Positions 1 through 10,600 of a stretch of 64,000 nucleotides of DNA are shown here, one piece after another. The stretch comes from Phytopythium helicoides. Its lineage: Eukaryota; Oomycota; Peronosporomycetes; Pythiales; Pythiaceae. The number at the start of each line of letters is the position of its first letter. Position 1 is the first letter of the stretch. Under the pieces are notes generated by a model. That model searched no databases. It had not been told where the DNA came from and saw nothing but the letters and a program-made list of their open reading frames with translations. A program made the position numbers and the translations under genes. The stretch spans positions 124,001-188,000 of the forward strand of contig JANFNE010000049.1 in the NCBI GenBank assembly GCA_024867545.1. Reading direction: 5' to 3'.

Positions 1-1
1 G

Positions 2-1885
2 TACACGGAGGACGGACAGCCCATGACCCGCCAGGACGTGCAGGACTCGTCGGACGAGGTCAACAGCCAGTGGAAGTGCGAGGTCTGCGACTTCCACAAC
101 AAGGAGTCCTCCAAGACGTGCGTGCTCTGCGGCACGGAGCGCGGCTTCTCGCTCGGACTTGCGTCGCCCGCGAACAAGGAGGGCGCGTCCGTGAGCCGCC
201 AGAACAGCCAGGTGGCCGTCGGCCGCGACCTGGTCAAGGAGAAGTCGTTCAACCGCACCCGGTCCTTCGCTATTCGACGACTCAACATGCTCAACGCGCG
301 CCAGCGTGGTGCTCGCAACCGTCAGGACTGGGTGCGCAAGGTCGGACTCGACGGCAAGCGCTACTGGGCTCGCCGCGAGCAGCCGTACCCGCTCGGCAAC
401 GCCAAGCCTGAGACTGCGGCTAACGCCTCGGGTGAGTCATCTGACGCCAACAACAACCAAGTTCGCATTGATATTCCCGCTTCGGACGCCGATATGATCT
501 CGCCCAAGCGCGCTGCCACGACCACAACCACGACCACGACCACGACCGACCCGGACAAGGAGCTCGTGCACCAGCAGTCGCTGGCGTTTGTCTCACAGCT
601 GGCACAGACCCCGCGGCACCCAGAGGGCCGCATGACGTTCAAGGAGTACCGTGAAGTAGACGCGCGTGTCGCGTCGCGTGGTTACGAGATTTCGGAGCAG
701 GACCTGGAGATTCTGGAGCAGGTGGCAGCACTGCCGTTCAAGGACAAGTATGCCTGGTTCCTCGAGCAGACGTCGGCGCTGATCAAGCCGTGGGAAGATG
801 GACACTTGAAGATGCGCGTGCATCGTGAGAACATTCTGGTCGAGTCAATGGAGCAGTTGCTGGGTGTCCAGATGGAGCACATTCACATGCCGCTGCGTAT
901 CGAGTTCATCGGTGAAGTTGCTATTGATGCTGGTGGTCTCGAGCGTGAGTGGTTCGCACTCGTGACCGAGCGCCTGTTTGACGAGACTATCGGTCTGTTC
1001 CAGTGTGCGCACGTGGACTCGCTTGCTTATGTGATCAACCCGAACTCAGTGGAGGCGTCGGCTGATCACCTGCTCTACTTCCGTGGCGCTGGTCGTCTCT
1101 TGGGTCGTGCACTCCTCGAAGGTCAGCTCATGAAGGCGCACTTGGCTCTGCCTGTGCTCAAGCATCTGCTCGGCGTTCCGATTTCATTCAGCGACCTTGA
1201 GTTCTACGATCAGGAAGTGTACAACTCGCTCAAGTGGATCAAGGAGAACGACGGTGTCGACGCGCTTGGACTGGACTTTAGTGTTACGAACCGCAAGCTG
1301 AGTGGCGAGGTCGAAGTCATTGATCTCAAGGAGAACGGACGCAACATTGAGCTGACGGACGAGAACAAGCACGAGTACATCTACCTGCGGCTGCGATACA
1401 TCATGCTCGACTCTTTCGCTGAGCAGCTCCAGCACCTGATGGCCGGTGTGTTTGAGGTGATCCCGCAGGAGCTCATTCTTGTCTTCGACTACCAGGAGCT
1501 TGAGCTTGTGTTGTGCGGTGTGCCTGCGATTGACGTGGACGACTGGAAGGCGCACACTCAAGTGTCAGACGAGCTGCCAGAAGAGGTTCTTCAGTGGTTC
1601 TGGGAGATTGTGGACGCTTTCAGCGACGAGGAGCGCGCGCGTCTGCTGCAGTTCACGACGGGCTCTTCGCGTGTGCCTGTACAGGGCTTCAAGGCCCTGA
1701 CGAGTTACGACGGCCGCATTTGCCACTTTACACTCAAGGCGGTCGCGTACCCGGAGAATGCCTACCCGCGTGCCCACACATGTTTCAACCGCATTGATCT
1801 GCCGGTGTACAAGACGAAGAAGGAGCTCGAGGACGTGCTCTCGCTCGTCATAAACATGGAGGTGACGGGCTTCACGGACGAGTAA
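2..1885 (+). CDS. HECT-type E3 ubiquitin ligase with RanBP2 zinc finger (5' partial)
   Basis: Transfers ubiquitin from an E2, via a thioester on its own cysteine, to substrates. The first in-frame ATG is at 23, but the frame is open to the window edge (reading YTEDGQP, like part of a WW domain), so the 5' end is probably cut off. Residues are numbered from that ATG. A RanBP2-type finger (W-x-C-x2-C-x10-C-x2-C) lies at about 17-40. A WW-like stretch (W..KVGLDGKRYW) lies near 103-117. A pure threonine run from ACC/ACG codons lies near 166-175. The HECT domain fills about 270-620, with the N-lobe motif GEVAIDAGGLEREWF and the C-lobe AHTCFN motif. Catalytic Cys587 is TGT at 1781-1783. The frame is intact to the stop. 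Substrate cannot be told from sequence. Confidence 0.92.
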   Translation, partial: YTEDGQPMTRQDVQDSSDEVNSQWKCEVCDFHNKESSKTCVLCGTERGFSLGLASPANKEGASVSRQNSQVAVGRDLVKEKSFNRTRSFAIRRLNMLNARQRGARNRQDWVRKVGLDGKRYWARREQPYPLGNAKPETAANASGESSDANNNQVRIDIPASDADMISPKRAATTTTTTTTTTDPDKELVHQQSLAFVSQLAQTPRHPEGRMTFKEYREVDARVASRGYEISEQDLEILEQVAALPFKDKYAWFLEQTSALIKPWEDGHLKMRVHRENILVESMEQLLGVQMEHIHMPLRIEFIGEVAIDAGGLEREWFALVTERLFDETIGLFQCAHVDSLAYVINPNSVEASADHLLYFRGAGRLLGRALLEGQLMKAHLALPVLKHLLGVPISFSDLEFYDQEVYNSLKWIKENDGVDALGLDFSVTNRKLSGEVEVIDLKENGRNIELTDENKHEYIYLRLRYIMLDSFAEQLQHLMAGVFEVIPQELILVFDYQELELVLCGVPAIDVDDWKAHTQVSDELPEEVLQWFWEIVDAFSDEERARLLQFTTGSSRVPVQGFKALTSYDGRICHFTLKAVAYPENAYPRAHTCFNRIDLPVYKTKKELEDVLSLVINMEVTGFTDE

Positions 1886-2531
1886 ATTGTTATTTTCTGT
1901 ACATTCTGCGCGGACACCGAGCGACCTCCTGTCACGTCGAGCCGCGTTGAGTCGAGCAACTCTTCTCGCAGTGTCGAAACGAGCGTCCGACGGCGTTGGT
2001 GTCAAGAAAGCAAGAGCCTCGGGTTTTGCTCGATCAAAAAAGAAAGTTGTATCGGCTGTAAACTTGGAGGCGAGTGTGGAGGTGGCGTTAAAGGAGGGCG
2101 TAGGCGTCGTCGGAGGCGTCCCTCGGACGCCGCAGCGTGGCCTGCAGACGCTCCTTTGAGCACGAAGAGAAGGGAAGCGGGGGTTAGTTGGGGCGGAGTG
2201 GTTGACAATGGATTTGATTGACAAACATTTGAGAAAAAAAAAAACAGGAATAAAAACGCACTTTGACTTTGGGATTTGTAAATGAACGCTGAGGATCGCA
2301 GAGCTCGCAGACGCCTCGACGCAGCGTCCGCAGCGACAACCTCGTCCTCATGCTCGCCTCTGCAAGTCAAACTCCACTCTCCCCAAGCAAACTTGCTGCT
2401 TGAAAAAATCGCCCCGCCCACAACAATCCACAACTCTCGCCAGCGTAATCCCTTAGGGCGCTCTATTCGAGTCGGCGCATGGGGGGGAGAAGGCTTCCCC
2501 ACACTTCAAAGCGAGCGACGACGAGCCCAAG
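1886..2531. other. Intergenic region between HECT ligase and ARP3
   Basis: No gene seen. It holds an A-rich run near 2230-2245 and presumably the ARP3 promoter. I find no good match to the oomycete initiator here. The reading frame on both sides of the ARP3 start is open by chance and gives no homology. Confidence 0.5.
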
Positions 2532-3862
2532 ATGGCGAGCTACAAGCCGACGGTGGTGATCGACAACGGCACCGGGTGCGTCCTGCTGCTGCTGCTGCTG
2601 CTGTTTACACGTCGAGCCCGGCTGCTGACCGGCCGCGGCCGCGCAGGTACACCAAGATGGGGTACGCCGGCAACGCCGAGCCGAGCTACATCATCCCGTC
2701 GACGATCGCGGTGGGCGGCGCCGACTCTGGCGCGACGGTGCGCAGCCGGCAGGGCATCGACGACCTGGACTTCTACATTGGGAACGAGGCGCTGCAGCAC
2801 GCGTCGACGCACCAGGTCAACTACCCGATCTCGCAGGGCATCGTGCAGAACTGGGACAACATGGAGAAGCTCTGGCAGCGCTGCCTGTTCCAGCACATGC
2901 GCTGCGAGCCCGAGGAGCACTACGTGCTGCTCACGGAGCCGCCGCTGAACCCGCCAGAGAACAGAGAGGCCACGGCGGAGATCATGTTCGAGACGTTCAA
3001 CGTCCCGGGGCTCTACATCGCCGTGCAGGCCGTGCTCGCGCTCTACGCGTCGTGGCCAAAGATCAAGGACCCGAGCCAGCGCTCGCTCACGGGCACCGTC
3101 ATTGACTCGGGCGACGGCGTCACGCACGTCATCCCCGTCGCGGACGGATACGTGATCGGCAGCTGCATCCGCCACATCCCGCTGGCGGGCCGCGACGTGA
3201 CGCACTTTATCCAGAAGATGCTGCGCGACCGCGGCGAGGCCGTGCCGCCCGAGGAGTCGCTGGAGGTCGCCAAGCGCGTCAAGGAGATGCACTCGTACGT
3301 GTGCTCGGACGTCGCCAAGGAGTTCCGCAAGTTCGACACCAAGCCCGACAAGTGCTTTGTCAAGTACAGCGACCTGCACCCGCGCACCAAGCAGCCGTGG
3401 GAGATCGACGTGGGCTACGAGCGCTTCCTGGCGCCCGAGATATTCTTCAACCCGGAGATCTTCTCGACCGACTTCACGACGCCGCTGCCGACCGTCGTGG
3501 ACGAGGCGATCCTCAAGTGCCCCATCGACACGCGCCGCGGGCTGTACAAGAACATCGTGCTCTCGGGCGGCAGCACCATGTTCAAGGACTTTGGCCGCCG
3601 CCTGCAGCGCGACATCAAGCGCCTCGTGGACACGCGCCAGGCCGAGAACCTCGCGCTGCACTCCAAGTTCGCGCAGGCCAAGGCCGAGGAGCTGGACGTC
3701 AACGTCATCTCGCACCGCATGCAGCGCTACGCCGTCTGGTTCGGCGGCTCCATGGTCGCCTCGACTCCCGAGTTCTACCGCGTCTGCCACACCAAGGCCC
3801 AGTACGACGAGGAGGGACCGCGCATCGCACGACACAACCCCGTCTTCAACGCCACGCTCTAA
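2532..3862 (+). CDS. ARP3: Actin-related protein 3 (Arp2/3 complex subunit), one intron
   Basis: Arp3 is the actin-like subunit of the Arp2/3 complex that nucleates branched actin filaments in the cytoplasm. The CDS is join(2532..2575,2647..3862), giving 419 residues, against 418 in human ARP3. The 71-nt intron (2576-2646) starts GTGCGT, contains (CTG)7 and a CTGAC branch-point-like site, and ends GCGCAG. Splicing joins the conserved nucleotide-binding loop [14 protein letters not shown]. Other hallmarks are [56 protein letters not shown] and the C-terminal RHNPVF. An unspliced frame from 2282 also covers exon 2, but its N-terminus is not Arp3-like, so the ATG at 2532 was chosen. Confidence 0.95.
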
Positions 3863-4096
3863 GGGAGCGCAGACTCGTTGCGTGGGACTGAGAAGGAAAA
3901 GTGAGCCATGAAAGATAAAGAAGCACGCAAAGTGTAGAGATGGTTTGGCGTGATGATTTGTCTAGACACTTTGACTCCCGGCAAATTTGTTTCTGGGCGT
4001 GCATGATACCTACACATGGACCAGCCTCGATCTCAACCAACAAATCGTCAAATCAAATCAATTTCCCAGCCAAAAGTAAACTTGACACATCCATTT

Positions 4097-6004
4097 TTAG
4101 TTGAACTGACAGTTGAACCACTTGACGGGCTTTCGAGAGTCACCGAGCACAGCATTTCCGTGCCGGAATGTGCTGTCGCGGTGGTTTACGTTCGCACGGT
4201 AGTAGCCTCCTCCATCGTCCCAGTCGCCGTCAAACAAATCTGCACTCAGACCACCTCGGCAGCTAGTGTAATCGACCAAGCCATCGTTGTCGCTGCTAGC
4301 ATGGTCGGAAAATTCGTCTACAAGCAGCATCTTCGCCGAATCGGTGGAAGTGATGCCGTACGAGTTGATACCACACAGGACATTGGACACCTTGGACGCG
4401 AAAACAGTTGACGCCGCGGCCAGGTTGGCCGTCAAAGTTGTTGTAGCTTGGTTTGACCCAGAGTACGCGAGCGACGTGACGGAAGCACGTGTGCCACAGA
4501 GACCCAGGTTAGCGAACATTTGGTATAATGCCGAATCCAGTGCTGACTCGTTGTCGGTACAAATCGATGTTTGGATTGATGACGAAAGCGTGCTCCAAGC
4601 ATCCAACAGTTTCGTGGCCGTATTGGAGCCGTACATTGGTGGTGACAACGCGATCCACTTCGAAGTTGATGCAAGCGCACACGTTCCCTTCTGAAGCGCA
4701 GATGCAACAATGAGATTACCCATCGAGTGAGCAACCACGGCAACGTTTGCGATACTTTGCGCGTTGGATCCGCCTGAAACCGATAGAGCGGTCGAACAGA
4801 ACTGAGAAGTCAGGGTATCATCGTACCAAGCGTAGTTTGTCGTATCCAAATGGATGAACTTCGTCGACGAGCAACAGGTAGCATCCGTGTCGATGTCACC
4901 CCAGTAGTCACTGTCCGATGTCGTCACCGATCCAGCAGATCGACCAAAGCCATGCACGAACAAGCAAACCTTCTTGCTAGCACAAGTGCACGAGTCCGAT
5001 TCAGCCATCAACGCTCGACGAGCCTCACCACGCACAACCACACGCATCGCATCATCCGCGCGCTGCATCGCACTTGACAGCCATCCGCGAACACCATTCG
5101 TAAGCGATTCCGATGTCACTTCAGCGTCACTCTTGATAGCCTCACACTTGTCCGCATCCACTTGAGTCACGAAACGAGACACATCACTCGACGAAACTAC
5201 AGGAGGAAGCAACCCAATCTCGTCACGCTGCTCCGACAAAAACGACACCTCGATCTCAATGTCCAAGCCGTGCAGCATCAACACCTTCTCGCTCTCAACA
5301 GACTTCTTCGACTCCGAACAAAACACAAAAGGCTCCCCGGACACCAACACTTCCACCAGACGATCACCACTCGACACATCACACTCCACATCCACTTGTG
5401 ACCCGACATCGTCCACCACTCGCGCACTCATGAGAACTTGCGCCAACGACTTGACCGACAACGGCAGGGAGAATGGCAGCGACGGGATGTCCGAGGTAGT
5501 CATGCACCGCGACAGCTCAAGCTTGCCGGTTTGTTCGTCAGCGACCGTCACGAATCCACGGTTATGGAGCATTGTGAAGTTGAACTCGTTGCCGTGGTGG
5601 ACGTACGAGAGTCGTCCATCGAAGGTCTTGTCTGCCGGTTGAGATCCCGCATCGACGTTCGGGTAGAGCACGCCGTGGTAGACAGTCCCCGGTCGCCAAG
5701 TGCTATTGCCAGACTCGGGTGTCGGATCGGCGATTGGCTTCTTCTCCGTGATGGTGACGCGAATGCCGGTCGAAGAAGCTGCGAGTCGGTCGACGAGTCT
5801 GTCGTTGTGGTGCTGGAAAACTCCTCCGTGAGTTCCGTAGAGCGCGAACGTCGCCGCCGTTCCAAATGTGATGGCGGCAAAAGCCACGACAGAGGTCAGG
5901 AGCGACTTGAGGATCACAGGCTTGGAGACCTTCGAGTGTTCGGCATGAGGACGCTTCGTCTTCGTGTCGATGTTGTCTGGCACGTGTATGGCGTGGCTTA
6001 CCAT
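4097..6004 (-). CDS. Membrane-anchored alpha/beta-hydrolase-like protein, copy 1
   Basis: 635 residues, the same length as copy 2 at 18278-20185. A short cytosolic N-terminus is followed by one membrane segment (about residues 31-56, ending ALYGTHGG), which predicts a type II protein with a large lumenal or extracellular domain. In the C-terminal third, VCLFVHGFGRS and VVAHSMGNL look like the oxyanion strand and nucleophile elbow of lipases/esterases. The serine of AHSMG (near 427) would be the nucleophile and the histidine of NHRD (near 608) a candidate base. Many cysteines suggest disulphides. The middle of the protein matches no family I recognise. The start is the ATG at 6004, which has a good context and lies just inside a strong initiator. 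Hydrolase activity and substrate are inference. Confidence 0.8.
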   Translation of the reverse strand: MVSHAIHVPDNIDTKTKRPHAEHSKVSKPVILKSLLTSVVAFAAITFGTAATFALYGTHGGVFQHHNDRLVDRLAASSTGIRVTITEKKPIADPTPESGNSTWRPGTVYHGVLYPNVDAGSQPADKTFDGRLSYVHHGNEFNFTMLHNRGFVTVADEQTGKLELSRCMTTSDIPSLPFSLPLSVKSLAQVLMSARVVDDVGSQVDVECDVSSGDRLVEVLVSGEPFVFCSESKKSVESEKVLMLHGLDIEIEVSFLSEQRDEIGLLPPVVSSSDVSRFVTQVDADKCEAIKSDAEVTSESLTNGVRGWLSSAMQRADDAMRVVVRGEARRALMAESDSCTCASKKVCLFVHGFGRSAGSVTTSDSDYWGDIDTDATCCSSTKFIHLDTTNYAWYDDTLTSQFCSTALSVSGGSNAQSIANVAVVAHSMGNLIVASALQKGTCALASTSKWIALSPPMYGSNTATKLLDAWSTLSSSIQTSICTDNESALDSALYQMFANLGLCGTRASVTSLAYSGSNQATTTLTANLAAASTVFASKVSNVLCGINSYGITSTDSAKMLLVDEFSDHASSDNDGLVDYTSCRGGLSADLFDGDWDDGGGYYRANVNHRDSTFRHGNAVLGDSRKPVKWFNCQFN

Positions 6005-6036
6005 GGCGGCTGCCAAATACCTCTGCAAGAGAGGTG

Positions 6037-6050
6037 AGATTGTAGAATGA
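6037..6050 (-). promoter_or_regulatory. Oomycete initiator (Inr) of hydrolase-like copy 1
   Basis: TCATTCTACAATCT on the minus strand, 33-46 nt upstream of the ATG. It matches the oomycete Inr consensus YCAYTYYNCAWTTT at 13 of 14 positions. The same block precedes copy 2. Confidence 0.7.
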
Positions 6051-6637
6051 GAAGGGGGTGAAAGCCACAAGTCTGGCCAAGCTGAAAACCTGCCATTTTA
6101 CTTCGGTATAGTACTGGGAGAGATGAATCTGCGTTACTGTTGGACACTGTGACTCACGGTGACGCAGATCACAAGATATGAAGACAAAAACTGATTTGGT
6201 GTCCTCATGATCGTTCAGGTATGTCTGTAAAGGACGTCGCTTGTCGTTGATGCACAACTGAACGATTGAAGTAGTGCTGCAAGTACTGTATTCCTCTGGT
6301 CCTTGAAAGCCGTAACCAGCCTTGATCACACAATACAGAGTGTAACTTGCCGTGGTGTAAAGAATCTGCGTGAAATCCTCAACAGAAGATGTTCTCATGA
6401 AGTTCATGCACGTTGTCCAGGTTTCTAGTTTGGGAAATTAGTAACTGAGTCCTAGCAGAATTGCTCGAAAATCACGACGGGAGCAGCGACCGCCTGAAGA
6501 TATGCTCGGAAGCAAATCGTTCAACGACATCCCACCCATGACAGTTGTCGTGCAATTCACAGTACTTCACCTTTACACTATACAACTCACAATTGAAGGC
6601 TGAAATAAACTCAACTCGGCTTTTGTCACTACATATA
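6051..6637. other. Intergenic region, hydrolase copy 1 to transposon
   Basis: No gene seen. Minus-strand frames here are upstream extensions of the copy 1 frame with no homology. The sequence becomes AT-richer toward the transposon end. Confidence 0.4.
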
Positions 6638-6662
6638 AGAGGTCTTTAGCTGACCGTTACTG
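6638..6662 (+). repeat. Left terminal inverted repeat of the Harbinger element
   Basis: AGAGGTCTTTAGC followed by TGACCGTTACT. The first 13 bases are identical to the right end. The preceding ATA is the candidate target-site duplication. Confidence 0.85.
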
Positions 6663-6831
6663 TTTCTCTTCACATCCGAAAATACGATTTTTAGAAATAC
6701 GGTTCAAATACAGATTTAGCAAATTTCATTTTTACTGTTTGCCGTAGCTGAAGTATGTAACTAAAAATAAAGGTTCAAATTACGAGCAGGTGTTGGCATT
6801 TCCTCAGTGCTGAAGTGCTTGAGAACTCGCC

Positions 6832-7638
6832 ATGGTCTTCCGTTTCAATGAAGATCAGGACAAAGAGCTCATGAGGGAGCTGATTCGCCTCAAGCCATTT
6901 GCAGCAGAGCACGGGTCTACTCTTCACGTTTGGAATGAGGTTGCTACAAGCCTGTCTAAGGCAATTAACGTAACACTCAACGCCAAGCAGGTTCGAGATC
7001 GCCTAAAAGTGCTTATGAAAATTTACGCTGTGGAGGAGAGAATTGGTACCTATGGCAGCGGTGTAGTCCAATCGTTAGACGCTGTCAACGAGCAGAGCCA
7101 TTATGATGACCGAGAAGGCCTCGTTCGTGAATACATTCAGCTTTCTGCAGGACATAAAGCCGCGAAGCAGGCTAAGCAGGACAAGAAAAAGAAGAAAGAA
7201 GAAGATCTAGCTCGGTACGCCGATGAAATTGTACTCGAAAGCACAAAACGGCGCTCAGCACGCCTTTCGATTGATCTTAGCGATGAAAAAACAGAGGACA
7301 GTGATGCAGAAAGTTCTATCTCTACGGTATCGTCTCAAATGTCGCGCTCAACGCACGAGTCTATTGGCAAATCCGATCCACCAGTTACCTCGAAGCGGAC
7401 TAATGCTTTTTTAACAGAGGTTAGTAGACAGCAAAAGAGACAGCGAGAGCAGTTTGATCTGAAAGTACGCGAGCTTGAGCAATCACAACAGCAATTTGTT
7501 GTGCGTCTAGAATTTGAGCGCGAACTAGCTCAACAACGACTTCAATTTGAAGAGCGGCTTCAAGCCAGCAACCGCGATTTGCTATTAGAATGTGCAAAGC
7601 TATTTAGCTCGGCAATCGCAAACAAGAACAAAGACTAG
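6832..7638 (+). CDS. Harbinger-associated Myb/SANT-like DNA-binding protein
   Basis: 268 residues. Harbinger elements carry a second gene of this type; its product binds the transposon ends and helps recruit the transposase to nuclear DNA. Residues about 1-70 form a Myb/SANT-like region (FNEDQDKELMRELIRLKPF..., VWNEVATSL, TLNAKQVRDRLKVLM) with regularly spaced aromatic and hydrophobic residues. A basic run (KQDKKKKKEED) follows near 118-128, then a serine/acidic linker, then a long charged coiled coil (about 195-265, rich in Q, E, R and L) suited to protein contacts. The frame is intact and starts with an ATG inside the left end of the element. Confidence 0.82.
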   Translation: MVFRFNEDQDKELMRELIRLKPFAAEHGSTLHVWNEVATSLSKAINVTLNAKQVRDRLKVLMKIYAVEERIGTYGSGVVQSLDAVNEQSHYDDREGLVREYIQLSAGHKAAKQAKQDKKKKKEEDLARYADEIVLESTKRRSARLSIDLSDEKTEDSDAESSISTVSSQMSRSTHESIGKSDPPVTSKRTNAFLTEVSRQQKRQREQFDLKVRELEQSQQQFVVRLEFERELAQQRLQFEERLQASNRDLLLECAKLFSSAIANKNKD

Positions 7639-7662
7639 AGACGCTCCGTGGCAGTCTAACAA

Positions 7663-10600
7663 CTAATGCACCCCACGTAGATATTCGCTAATTGAAGGTG
7701 GCTTAATACCGAAGTAATCACTTGCGGTGTTACCACCTCTCATGCATGTGATGCAGTTTGTCATTAAAGCACCAACACGATACATTTGCCCGACAGGTTG
7801 CGACCCCGTCCGTAGGCTCGTTTTTAAATCCAATGCTTTGAAGTAGGTGATGATCTGGCCGTATGACCACTCCACAGATACACGAATCTTGCTCATGCGC
7901 TTGTTGATAAATCTTTGCGAAGAAGTCAGGTTCCCTACGGCTCCCTCGAACGGACTCGCAATCACATCGTCTCGTCCATATGCACAGTCCCCAAAGATGC
8001 GGTAGTCGCGGAATTGTGAGCGTGCACGGATCATGTCAGCTAATCGTGACTCGGTGTACATTTTTACATCATGATTTCGTCCTGGAAATGGCCCGAACAA
8101 ATGTGATATCATGCCGTCAGGAGTAAGGAGAGTCTGGAACTTGAGGGCGTGCTTTCGCTTGTGCCCATTGTAAACAGACTGTTGGGTCAGATACTTACGC
8201 TTCCTGCTGGCAGTGCGAGGCTGAGGACGACAGATACCTCGAACTGTGCCGTCAATAAAGCACCACACGTTCGTATAAGGCGAACCCGCGTCAAAGATCG
8301 CCTGTGCGTACTCGCCAAGCCTTCTACAAATGATGTGCTCATTGAAATCGAGCAGTGGTTTGAACCTTGAGTCGATGAGCTCAAGAGTATGAGAGAAAAT
8401 GTTGGAGAGGCCACTGGAAGAGCGTCCAAAGAAATCTTCCAAGTCAAGCCAACGTATTGGCACCGAAAGCTTATATAGAACGACGCAAAGCCCTTCAATC
8501 GCTGTTGCTGTCGTTCGCTCTCGGGTAACAATACTTCCCAGATCCAAGAGTTCAACGAGTTGAATCAGCTCGGCTTTGTGGAACCGGAATCGCGCCACAC
8601 AATCCGCATCGGAGAGAGCGTTGAAATTGAAAGGAGTTCGAACCACAGGCTCACGAATTGGCACAGACGAAAGAATCGCGTACAGCGAAGCTGCTTGGAC
8701 GACGTCACCGCGCTCTACAGCACGTGACCATAGGTGCATCAAATAGGCAGCCTTGTAGTGACGCCCAACACCGCGAGCAAGTACACGCGCATACCATCGA
8801 AGCTCGCTATCCAACACAAGATCATCATTGCCATGATGTTGACCTTCGCACACGGCGACATGCTGCTCCCTCGTGGCCGGCGCGGTGGCGTGCTGCTCCC
8901 TCATGGCCGACGCGGTGGCGTGCTGCTCCCTCATGGCCGACGCGGCGACATGCTGCTCCCTCATGGCCGGCGCGGCGACATGCTGCTCCCTCATGGCCGG
9001 CGCGGTGGCGTGCTGCTCTCTCATGGCCGGCGCGGTGGCGTGCTGCTCCCTCATGGCCGGCGCGGTGGCGTGCTGCTCCCTCATGGCCGACGCGGCGACA
9101 TGCTGCTCCCTCATGGCCGGCGCGGCGACATGCTGCTCCCTCATGGCCGGCGCGGTGGCGTGCTGCTCTCTCATGGCCGGCGCGGTGGCGTGCTGCTCCC
9201 TCATGGCCGGCGCGGTGGCGTGCTGCTCCCTCGTGGTCGGCGCGGTGGCGTGCTGCTCCCTCATGGCCGACGCGGTGGCGTGCTGCTCCCTCATGGCCGA
9301 CGCGGCGACATGCTGCTCCCTCATGGCCGGCGCGGTGGCGTGCTGCTCTCTCATGGCCGGCGCGGTGGCGTGCTGCTCCCTCATGGCCGGCGCGGTGGCG
9401 TGCTGCTCCCTCATGGCCGGCGCGGTGGCGTGCTGCTCCCTCATGGCCGGCGCGGTGGCGTGCTGCTCCCTCATGGCCGACGCGGTGGCGTGCTGCTCCC
9501 TCATGGTCGGCGCGGTGGCGTGCTGCTCCCTCATGGCCGGCGCGGTGGCGTGCTGCTCTCTCATGGCCGGCGCGGTGGCGTGCTGCTCCCTCATGGCCGG
9601 CGCGGTGGCGTGCTGCTCCCTCGTGGTCGGCGCGGTGGCGTGCTGCTCCCTCATGGCCGACGCGGTGGCGTGCTGCTCCCTCATGGTCGGCGCGGTGGCG
9701 TGCTGCTCCCTCATGGCCGACGCGGTGGTGTGCTGCTCCCTCATGGCCGACGCGGCGACATGCTGCTCCCTCATGGCCGGCGCGGTGGCGTGCTGCTCTC
9801 TCATGGCCGGCGCGGTGGCGTGCTGCTCCCTCATGGCCGGCGCGGTGGCGTGCTGCTCCCTCATGGCCGGCGCGGTGGCGTGCTGCTCCCTCATGGCCGG
9901 CGCGGTGGCGTGCTGCTCCCTCATGGCCGACGCGGTGGCGTGCTGCTCCCTCATGGTCGGCGCGGTGGCGTGCTGCTCCCTCATGGCCGACGCGGTGGCG
10001 TGCTGCTCTCTCATGGTCGGCGCGGTGGCGTGCTGCTCTCTCATGGCCGGCGCGGTGGCGTGCTGCTCCCTCATGGCCGGCGCGGTGGCGTGCTGCTCCC
10101 TCATGGCCGACGCGGTGGCGTGCTGCTCCCTCATGGTCGGCGCGGTGGCGTGCTGCTCCCTCATGGCCGACGCGGTGGCGTGCTGCTCTCTCATGGCCGG
10201 CGCGGTGGCGTGCTGCTCTCTCATGGCCGGCGCGGTGGCGTGCTGCTCCCTCATGGCCGGCGCGGTGGCGTGCTGCTCCCTCATGGCCGACGCGGTGGCG
10301 TGCTGCTCCCTCATGGTCGGCGCGGTGGCGTGCTGCTCCCTCATGGCCGACGCGGTGGCGTGCTGCTCCCTCGTGGTCGGCGCGGTGGCGTGCTGCTCCC
10401 TCATGGCCGACGCGGTGGCGTGCTGCTCCCTCATGGTCGGCGCGGTGGCGTGCTGCTCCCTCATGGCCGACGCGGCGACATGCTGCTCCCTCATGGCCGG
10501 CGCGGCGACATGCTGCTCCCTCATGGCCGGCGCGGTGGCGTGCTGCTCCCTCATGGTCGGCGCGGTGGCGTGCTGCTCCCTCATGGTCGGCGCGGTGGCG

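Noticed and set aside
2282..2531. N-terminal extension of the ARP3 frame from 2282
   Set aside because: Arp3 family N-terminus is recovered only by splicing from the ATG at 2532; the extension is 5' flank plus intron.
2540..3835. 431-codon minus-strand frame opposite ARP3
   Set aside because: Shadow of the GC-rich ARP3 coding sequence; no homology.
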